This document shows positions 7,154 through 11,888 of a stretch of DNA of 11,888 bases, one piece after another. Numbering within the stretch: position 1 is the first letter of the stretch; each line of letters starts with the position of its first letter. The notes beneath the pieces are model-generated. The model made no database searches. It worked only from the letters and a program-made list of their open reading frames with translations, and was not told the DNA's origin. Source of the DNA: Marvinbryantia sp. (lineage in GTDB: Bacteria; Bacillota; Clostridia; Lachnospirales; Lachnospiraceae); assembly GCA_016297895.1 (NCBI GenBank), contig JAEDFS010000054.1, forward strand, positions 1 through 11,888, given 5' to 3'. Made by a program: the position numbers and the translations under genes.

Positions 7154-7291
7154 TTAATGGCAGCCTCCTCCGCAATGTTTGCAGTCTCCTCCGCAATGGA
7201 TGGATTTTCCCTTTTTCTTATCTTTTATCATACTTCTGACTGCCAGGACAACCGCCCCGGCTACGAGAAGCCCAACCATGATCGTTCCCAT
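7154..7291 (-). CDS. FeoB-associated Cys-rich membrane protein
   Basis: A 45-residue protein: an N-terminal hydrophobic helix (about 3-19), a basic stretch KDKKKGK, and a Cys/His tail with two copies of a short unit, HCGGDC and HCGGGC, ending in His. This layout matches the FeoB-associated Cys-rich membrane protein family, small proteins usually encoded next to the ferrous iron importer FeoB. Their exact role is not settled; delivery or sensing of iron at the membrane is a common suggestion. The ATG is preceded by AGGAGG with 6 bases between, a near-ideal site. No feoA or feoB lies in the window. It has its own promoter, divergent from a DtxR-family regulator, with two operator-like repeats overlapping that promoter. 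Confidence 0.85.
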   Translation of the reverse strand: MGTIMVGLLVAGAVVLAVRSMIKDKKKGKSIHCGGDCKHCGGGCH

Positions 7292-7319
7292 ATCCTTCCT
7301 CCTTTCATTCTTTGCTTAA

Positions 7320-7348
7320 AGTTTACGCTAACTTCTATTAGTTGTCAA
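7320..7348 (-). promoter_or_regulatory. Promoter of the FeoB-associated gene
   Basis: On the minus strand, a consensus -35 TTGACA (7348-7343) and -10 TAAACT (7325-7320) are separated by exactly 17 bases. Transcription should begin near 7313, about 22 bases before the start codon. Confidence 0.8.
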
Positions 7349-7353
7349 TAACT
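7320..7353. promoter_or_regulatory. Tandem operator-like inverted repeats in the divergent promoter
   Basis: AGTT-N6-AACTT occurs twice, at 7320-7334 and 7340-7354, with centres exactly 20 bp apart, near two helical turns. The first copy covers the -10 and the second the -35 of the FeoB-associated promoter, so a bound protein would block RNA polymerase. The adjacent gene encodes a DtxR-family metal-dependent repressor, which binds short palindromes, often as paired dimers. That it binds here is inference. The sites lie 14 bases upstream of the regulator's own -35 box, so autoregulation is possible but less direct. Confidence 0.6.
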
Positions 7354-7367
7354 TTTTCAAAAACAGT

Positions 7368-7396
7368 TTGCCTGACATCATCTTTTATGCTATACT
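7368..7396 (+). promoter_or_regulatory. Promoter of the DtxR-family regulator gene
   Basis: -35 TTGCCT (7368-7373) and -10 TATACT (7391-7396) are separated by 17 bases, with a TGC extension giving an extended -10. Transcription should start near 7403. The 5' leader then contains a small GGAAAA/TTTTCC stem at 7411-7430. Confidence 0.8.
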
Positions 7397-7460
7397 TGAC
7401 TAAATAGTGTGGAAAAGGATGGAATTTTCCCTGTATCAAATGAAAATGAGGTATTTTGCT

Positions 7461-7835
7461 ATGAACGTAAATGAATCTGCCGAAAATTATCTGGAAACCA
7501 TACTGATCCTGAGTAAACAGCTTCCTGTGGTACGCTCCGTTGATATTGCCAATGAACTGGGCTTTAAAAAATCCAGTGTCAGTGTTGCCATGAAAAATCT
7601 TCGTATGAAAAATCATATTACCGTGACCGATGCGGGATTTATCTATCTCACAGAATCCGGAAAAGCAATCGCAGAGATGATCTATGAACGTCACCGTCTT
7701 CTGACCTCTTATCTGGTCCATCTTGGTGTAGATGAAAAAATTGCTGCAGAAGACGCCTGCAAAATGGAGCATGTGATCAGTAGAGAAAGCTTCGAAGCAA
7801 TCAAAAATCACGCCAAAAATGCGCATCTGTCATAA
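7461..7835 (+). CDS. DtxR/MntR-family metal-dependent transcriptional regulator
   Basis: A 124-residue repressor-type protein with an N-terminal winged helix-turn-helix (about 1-65) and a dimerisation/metal-binding part (about 70-120). The SH3-like third domain of DtxR is absent. By hand alignment, metal-site ligands are Asn9 (DtxR Met10), Cys100, Glu103 and His104 in DACKMEH (DtxR Cys102, Glu105, His106), plus His78. The Cys pattern resembles iron-type DtxR/IdeR rather than manganese MntR, which has Glu at the Cys position. The ancillary-site residues DtxR Glu83 and His98 are replaced by Thr82 and Ala96. The ATG at 7461 has GAGGT 8 bases before it and gives the usual ESAENYLE start; an earlier GTG at 7407 lies only a few bases from the predicted transcript start. 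It is divergent from the FeoB-associated gene, whose promoter it probably controls. Confidence 0.9.
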   Translation: MNVNESAENYLETILILSKQLPVVRSVDIANELGFKKSSVSVAMKNLRMKNHITVTDAGFIYLTESGKAIAEMIYERHRLLTSYLVHLGVDEKIAAEDACKMEHVISRESFEAIKNHAKNAHLS

Positions 7836-7885
7836 AAAACAGCAGCAAGAATGCCACCGGCATTCTTGCTGCTGTTTTTTATGAC
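7829..7885. terminator. Bidirectional terminator, perfect 27-bp stem
   Basis: A perfect 27-bp inverted repeat (7829-7855 with 7859-7885) with a 3-base loop. The GC-rich core CAGCAGCAAGAATGCC is flanked by A6 on one arm and T6 on the other, so both strands end in a T-run. It serves the DtxR-family gene (plus) and the convergent symporter gene (minus, ending at 7944). The regulator's stop codon TAA lies within the stem. Confidence 0.93.
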
Positions 7886-7943
7886 CGGATCCGCAGATCC
7901 CTGCATATTTATTGTCGTATCAGGAAACTTCATTTCCATCTTT

Positions 7944-9323
7944 CTATCGGTCGATCGTAGGGATCTCTTCCTCCGACCTCGCATCCAGATTATGAAGATA
8001 TTTTTTTGTCTCGCTGACAATAACAGGTGACAGAAGAAGAACCGCCACCAGATTCGGGATGGCCATCAGCGCATTCAGAATATCAGCGATCGTCCAGACC
8101 AGATCCAACGCCACCACCGGAGCAATTGCTGCCACCGCAATATAGATCACACGATAAGGAACCAGAGCCTTTTTGCCCATACAGTACTCAATGCAGCGTT
8201 CTCCGTAATATGCCCATCCCAGAACAGTGGAGTAAGCAAACAGTATAATTCCCATTACCAGAATGATCGGTCCCAGATAGGGAATCTGATCAAAAGCAAG
8301 CGTAGTCAGTACTCCGCCGTTGTCTACCGCAGACACATCAATATTGGGATTCTTCATAATACTGCTGACCAGCACAAGACCTGTCATTGCACAGACTACT
8401 ACCGTATCCCAGAAGGTTCCGGTTGCAGATACCAGTGCCTGGCGAACAGGATTTCTTGTCTGAGCCGCCGCTGCCGCAATGGGAGCAGAACCCATACCGG
8501 ATTCATTGGAAAACAGTCCTCTTGCCACTCCGTAGTGAAGGGCGATCATGATACCGCCGCCCACCAGTCCGCCGGCTGCCGCTCCGGGCCGGAACGCCAT
8601 CTCAAAAATGGTCTGAATGGCTGGTACCAGATAATCGGAGTTGATTCCCAGAATAAAGATACAGCCCAGCACATAGAACAATGCCATAAAAGGAACCAGT
8701 TTTTCACATACTTTGGAAATCGCCTTAATTCCTCCAAAAATGACAAATGCTGTCAGAATTGCTACAGCAATACCCACAATCCAGGCCGGAAGTCCTATAT
8801 TTTCTCTGCATACCGTTGCAATTGCATTGACCTGGGTCGCACAGCCGATCCCAAAAGAAGCAAAGGCTCCGAAAAAGGCAAAGATCATTCCCAGCCATTT
8901 CATATTCAGACCACGTTCCAGGGCATACATGGCGCCGCCCTGCATACGCCCGTCTTTTGTTTTTACACGATACTTTACTGCGATCAGAGATTCCGCATAT
9001 TTTGTTGCGATACCGAACACACCGGTAAGCCAGCACCAAAGCACTGCACCCGGGCCGCCAAGTGCGATGGCCGTTCCCACACCGATGATGTTTCCGGTTC
9101 CGATCGTGGAAGCCAGTGCTGTGGCAAGCGCCCCAAACTGACTGACCTCGCCTTCCGCATCAAGATCCTTTGTGACGGAAAGCCTGATTGCCGTCCCGAT
9201 CTTTCTCTGGATAAAACCTGTTCGGATCGTCATGAAAATGTGGGTGCCCAGCAGAAGAATGATCATCGGCCAGCCCCAGATTGCTCCATCGATCCAGTTG
9301 ATTACATTTACAATTGCGTCCAT
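7944..9323 (-). CDS. AGCS-family sodium:alanine/glycine symporter
   Basis: Membrane transporter of the alanine/glycine:cation symporter family, importing small neutral amino acids with Na+ (or H+). From the ATG at 9323 it has 459 residues, the usual length, with about ten to eleven hydrophobic helices. Conserved segments include ALASTIGTGNIIGVG at about 69-83, the family signature GGPGAVLWCWLTG at 89-101, and GLFSNESGMGSAP in the middle. The frame is open 23 codons further upstream, but GGGAGAGG just before this ATG and the family-typical start MDAIVNVINWIDG decide the start. It is followed by the shared bidirectional terminator. No convincing promoter was found in the 115 bases upstream. Confidence 0.95.
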   Translation of the reverse strand: MDAIVNVINWIDGAIWGWPMIILLLGTHIFMTIRTGFIQRKIGTAIRLSVTKDLDAEGEVSQFGALATALASTIGTGNIIGVGTAIALGGPGAVLWCWLTGVFGIATKYAESLIAVKYRVKTKDGRMQGGAMYALERGLNMKWLGMIFAFFGAFASFGIGCATQVNAIATVCRENIGLPAWIVGIAVAILTAFVIFGGIKAISKVCEKLVPFMALFYVLGCIFILGINSDYLVPAIQTIFEMAFRPGAAAGGLVGGGIMIALHYGVARGLFSNESGMGSAPIAAAAAQTRNPVRQALVSATGTFWDTVVVCAMTGLVLVSSIMKNPNIDVSAVDNGGVLTTLAFDQIPYLGPIILVMGIILFAYSTVLGWAYYGERCIEYCMGKKALVPYRVIYIAVAAIAPVVALDLVWTIADILNALMAIPNLVAVLLLSPVIVSETKKYLHNLDARSEEEIPTIDR

Positions 9324-9390
9324 ATATCCTCTCCCTTTTCTCTTTCCGGCACCGATTCCATATTGCAGGGATTTCGCTGCCTGTTTTTGC

Positions 9391-9419
9391 AAAATTCAGG
9401 AATGCCATAAGCATGTTCC
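9391..9419 (-). terminator. Weak terminator candidate after the serine hydrolase gene
   Basis: On the minus strand GGAA-(C)-ATGC pairs with GCATTCC around a 5-base loop, with one bulged base, and is followed by TGAATTTT. The stem is short and the T-run is only four, so partial termination at best. It sits 20 bases after the serine hydrolase stop, where a terminator would be expected. Confidence 0.35.
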
Positions 9420-9438
9420 GGTTATTCAGCACACTCCC

Positions 9439-10608
9439 CTACTGACTCAGCAGAACATTGCGGATCTTTCTGGTCATGGAAATGGTTCCGGCGTCTTTTT
9501 TCTGCTGCATCAGGATGATGCTCATCTGTTCTTTCGGGAAATTCGCAAAATAACATCCAAGCCATCCATCCCATCCGTATTCACCCATGCGTGACAGTCC
9601 GGATGCCTGTTCCGGGCTGACCATGATCCGCATCAGATTGGAATAGGTAAACCCTTCCATGCCGACCCACTGACGCATAGCTTCCTGCTGGGCCGTGGTC
9701 AGTCTGCCCATGGTCATAAATTTCACCGTTTCCGGTGACAGGATCCTTCTTCCCTCCAGACATCCTCCGTTTAAAAGCATTCCGGCAAACCGGTTGTAAT
9801 CATCTATGGTAGATGCAAGACCGGCTCCGCCCGACTCAAAAGCAGGCGGTGTTTTCATGGAATTGGAGATCACAAGATTATCCCCGTCATACGGGATCAT
9901 ATCCCTGCCCACCGTTTCATACGCTTTGGCAAATCTGGGCTGTTTCTGCTCAGGTACCCAGAACCCGGTATCCCGCATATCCAGGGGATCAAACAGATTC
10001 TTCTGCAGGAATTCTCCATAGTTCATACCCGATACCACTTCCACCACAGCTCCAAGGATGTCTGCCGACAGCCCGTACCGCCAGGAACTGTCCGGCTCAA
10101 AGGCCAGTGGAATGCTTCCCAGATGATTTGCAAATTCCACCGTATTCACCGCTTCCGGCCCATGCATCCGATCCACACATTCCTGAAGAAAGTCCTGAAT
10201 CTGACGATCCGAAGAGGTCTCTTCTCCTCCGTAAGTAAGGCCGGACGTCATATTCATCAGATGACGAAGTGTCATGGGCAGCCTGACCGGTTCATTCTGC
10301 CCTTCCCTTTCCACTACCGGCACTTCAAAACCCGGAAGAAAATCCGATACCGGCTGGGCAAGTTCCAGTTTTCCCTGCTCCATCAGGATCATGACTGCTG
10401 CTGCCGTGATGGGTTTTGACATGGAATACAGCCGGAATATGGTATCTCTTCTGATCGGAATCTGATTCTCCCGATCCGCATATCCCGCCTCTCCATAGAA
10501 TAACTCTTCTCCATCTTTACAGATCAGAAGATTCACTCCCGCTGTTACTCCATTTTCGATGGCTTCCCGGATGATATCCATGATCCGCTGTTTCGTCTGT
10601 TCCTTCAT
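9439..10608 (-). CDS. Beta-lactamase-fold serine hydrolase (family VIII esterase-like)
   Basis: A 389-residue serine hydrolase of the beta-lactamase / penicillin-binding-protein-like superfamily (class C type), which includes family VIII esterases and D-aminopeptidases. The SxxK motif SMSK places nucleophile Ser62 and base Lys65. Tyr178 in WRYGLS is the second-motif Tyr, and YGWDGW at about 344-349 stands where W-G-G/KTG-like motif three is expected. There is no signal peptide, so it should act in the cytoplasm. The substrate is unknown; an ester or amide is likely. The start is ATG at 10608 with AGGAGG 9 bases before it; a TTG directly before it (10611) has slightly better spacing and cannot be excluded. 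It is 33 bases downstream of a GH43 gene and probably co-transcribed, so an acyl-sugar substrate is conceivable but unproven. Confidence 0.88.
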   Translation of the reverse strand: MKEQTKQRIMDIIREAIENGVTAGVNLLICKDGEELFYGEAGYADRENQIPIRRDTIFRLYSMSKPITAAAVMILMEQGKLELAQPVSDFLPGFEVPVVEREGQNEPVRLPMTLRHLMNMTSGLTYGGEETSSDRQIQDFLQECVDRMHGPEAVNTVEFANHLGSIPLAFEPDSSWRYGLSADILGAVVEVVSGMNYGEFLQKNLFDPLDMRDTGFWVPEQKQPRFAKAYETVGRDMIPYDGDNLVISNSMKTPPAFESGGAGLASTIDDYNRFAGMLLNGGCLEGRRILSPETVKFMTMGRLTTAQQEAMRQWVGMEGFTYSNLMRIMVSPEQASGLSRMGEYGWDGWLGCYFANFPKEQMSIILMQQKKDAGTISMTRKIRNVLLSQ

Positions 10609-10641
10609 CAACTGTCTCCTCCTGTCTTAAGTCCATCATTC

Positions 10642-11888
10642 TTATGTAGGGACGAATCCTCCGCAGCGATAAGAAAACTGCAGAAAATCTGCATACCCCG
10701 AGCTCTTTTTTCCTCCGCCGGATGCATACATTCCCATGGTACATCCGGTAAACCCGCCGGCTTCTTCCGTACTCAGGAAACGAAGGTCCACCTTCTCTGC
10801 CAGAGTCCTCCACGGAACGTCTTCCTGTTCTTTTTCCGGCTTCCAGAAAAATGCTGCCTCCAGACCCTCTATGGAAATACGAAGACGAATGCCCCCGGTA
10901 TCCTCCATCCGTTGGTCAGCTTTCCTCTTCTCCTCTCCACGGATACAAACCATCAGACGGATTCTTCTCTGCCCCTGTTCTTCATAGCACTCCATTCGGA
11001 TCTGATTGTCCTCATTTTGAAGAAGCGACATTCCTGCACAGTCTGTTTCCCCGGAAAAATGGGGTTCCAGAACGATCTCCGTCTGACAGCTTCGATGCTG
11101 CTGACGAACTCCCACATAAGCCGGTGACTCCTTTTCCCTCAAAGTTGCGCTTTTCATAAAAAGCCTGAGACATCCCGGCCGCTCTGACAATGAATATTGA
11201 CCCATTCCCGGATTTCGAAGCATCACCATTTCCGGTGGAAGCTTTCCTGATTCAAAACGATATAGCCGCTGTATGTTCCGATTTTTCCCTCCAGGCGGAT
11301 CTGAACGGAACATGCTTTTCTCTCCCGAATTCCAGAGAACACCGCATTCCTCCAGCTTTCCTATTCCGGGATTGATCACAGGCCATCCATCCTCCCATAC
11401 CACTTTCGCAAGAAAAGTCTCTCTTCCCATTAAAGTATATCCTTTTTCCGGACGGCAGGCAAGCATAACTATGTACCAGTTTCCATATCCATCCTCCACC
11501 AGATCTCCGTGCCCTGCACAGGTCACCGGATAGTTTTTTCCCAGGTGCCGGTGCGTCAGGATCGGATTCGCCGGACAGTATTCGTATGGCCCCCGGATAT
11601 TCCGACTCCTGGCGACCACAATACAGTGGTTTCTCTCTGTTCCGCTCTCCGCATGAAGCAGGTAATAATACCCGTCTTTTTTATACAGATGAGGGCCTTC
11701 CGGCCACACGGAATGATTCTGAAATCCATACAGCACAGCCTTTGCCTCTCCGACCAGTCTCATGGTATTCAGATCCAGCTTCTGTATCCAGATCTCACAG
11801 TCTCCGAAGTACCTTCCGCCGGCAGAATTTTCCCTCTGCCCGATATAATAGCAGCTTCCGTCCTCATCAAAAAACAGGCTGGGATCAA
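10642..11888 (-). CDS. GH43 beta-xylosidase-like glycoside hydrolase, N-terminus outside window
   Basis: Partial gene: the frame stays open to the window edge, giving 414 visible residues and missing an estimated 120-130 at the N-terminus. The visible part begins with DPSLFFDEDG, whose Asp matches the pKa-tuning Asp of GH43 enzymes. It contains EIWIQKLDL and then WPEGPHLYKKDGYYYLLHAE, where the Glu (visible residue 63) matches the catalytic acid; their spacing of 62 residues is close to that in known beta-xylosidases. NPILTHRHLG, GHGDLVED and GRETFLAKVVWEDGWP follow, typical of the GH43 subfamily with beta-xylosidase and arabinofuranosidase activity. The C-terminal part, about 225 residues, resembles the concanavalin-like beta-xylosidase C-terminal domain. 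The first catalytic Asp should lie outside the window. It probably acts on xylo-oligosaccharides inside the cell; the exact sugar is not determined. Confidence 0.93.
   Translation of the reverse strand, partial: DPSLFFDEDGSCYYIGQRENSAGGRYFGDCEIWIQKLDLNTMRLVGEAKAVLYGFQNHSVWPEGPHLYKKDGYYYLLHAESGTERNHCIVVARSRNIRGPYEYCPANPILTHRHLGKNYPVTCAGHGDLVEDGYGNWYIVMLACRPEKGYTLMGRETFLAKVVWEDGWPVINPGIGKLEECGVLWNSGEKSMFRSDPPGGKNRNIQRLYRFESGKLPPEMVMLRNPGMGQYSLSERPGCLRLFMKSATLREKESPAYVGVRQQHRSCQTEIVLEPHFSGETDCAGMSLLQNEDNQIRMECYEEQGQRRIRLMVCIRGEEKRKADQRMEDTGGIRLRISIEGLEAAFFWKPEKEQEDVPWRTLAEKVDLRFLSTEEAGGFTGCTMGMYASGGGKKSSGYADFLQFSYRCGGFVPT

Noticed and set aside
7407..7460. An 18-residue N-terminal extension of the DtxR-family regulator from GTG at 7407.
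   Set aside because: The codon lies about 4 bases after the predicted transcription start and the extension is outside the family alignment; the ATG at 7461 has a proper ribosome binding site.
7338..7826. A 162-codon minus-strand frame opposite the DtxR-family gene.
   Set aside because: It is antisense to a recognisable regulator; its Phe/His-rich composition is typical of a shadow.
8535..9410. A 291-codon plus-strand open frame opposite the symporter.
   Set aside because: It is antisense to a well-supported AGCS gene, and its Cys/His/Lys-rich translation looks like a reverse-complement artefact of codon use.
9324..9438. Possible glycine riboswitch upstream of the alanine/glycine symporter, prompted by GGGAGAGG.
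   Set aside because: The purine run is simply the ribosome binding site 4 bases from the ATG, and 115 bases with no paired aptamer core leave no room for a glycine riboswitch.

Overview
The window is most likely a chromosomal segment of a Gram-positive gut-type Clostridia, probably Lachnospiraceae. The reasons are the gene order pyrH-frr-uppS-cdsA-dxr-rseP, strong GGAGG-type ribosome binding sites, and protein features such as a very small FeoB-associated Cys-rich protein, a short DtxR-type regulator and a GH43 xylosidase. This assignment is inference; no rRNA or other taxonomic marker is present.

Region 1 (24-5280, minus strand) is a housekeeping operon. It runs from an extended -10 promoter upstream of pyrH (UMP kinase) through frr (ribosome recycling factor), uppS (undecaprenyl-PP synthase), cdsA (CDP-diglyceride synthase), dxr (DXP reductoisomerase) and rseP (site-2 protease) to a strong hairpin terminator directly after rseP. 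The genes link pyrimidine nucleotide supply, translation recycling, isoprenoid precursor synthesis (dxr), its use for the cell-wall lipid carrier (uppS), phospholipid synthesis (cdsA) and intramembrane proteolysis. The spacers on both sides of frr carry clear inverted repeats. Several start codons differ from the longest open frame: rseP uses TTG at 1089 and uppS ATG at 3801.

Region 2 (5367-7082) holds a divergently transcribed, unrecognised single-pass membrane protein with a solute-binding-protein-like exterior. It converges on and overlaps by 53 bp an EamA/DMT-family transporter, which has its own well-formed promoter.

Region 3 (7154-7885) is a compact metal-response module. A 45-residue FeoB-associated Cys-rich membrane protein (minus) and a 124-residue DtxR-family regulator (plus) are divergent. 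Each has a near-consensus promoter with a 17-bp spacer. Two copies of AGTT-N6-AACTT, exactly 20 bp apart, cover the -10 and -35 boxes of the small gene's promoter, and are probably the regulator's operators. No feoA or feoB is in the window. A perfect 27-bp hairpin serves as a bidirectional terminator.

Region 4 (7944-11888, minus strand) has an AGCS-family sodium:alanine/glycine symporter, a beta-lactamase-fold serine hydrolase, and a GH43 beta-xylosidase-like enzyme whose N-terminus lies beyond the window edge. The last two are 33 bp apart and probably co-transcribed.

No CRISPR array, tRNA, rRNA, insertion sequence, prophage or known riboswitch was seen, and no gene-free stretch exceeds 300 bases. 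Most of the window is ordinary chromosomal backbone; the iron-type regulatory module and the unrecognised membrane protein are the parts most worth a second look.
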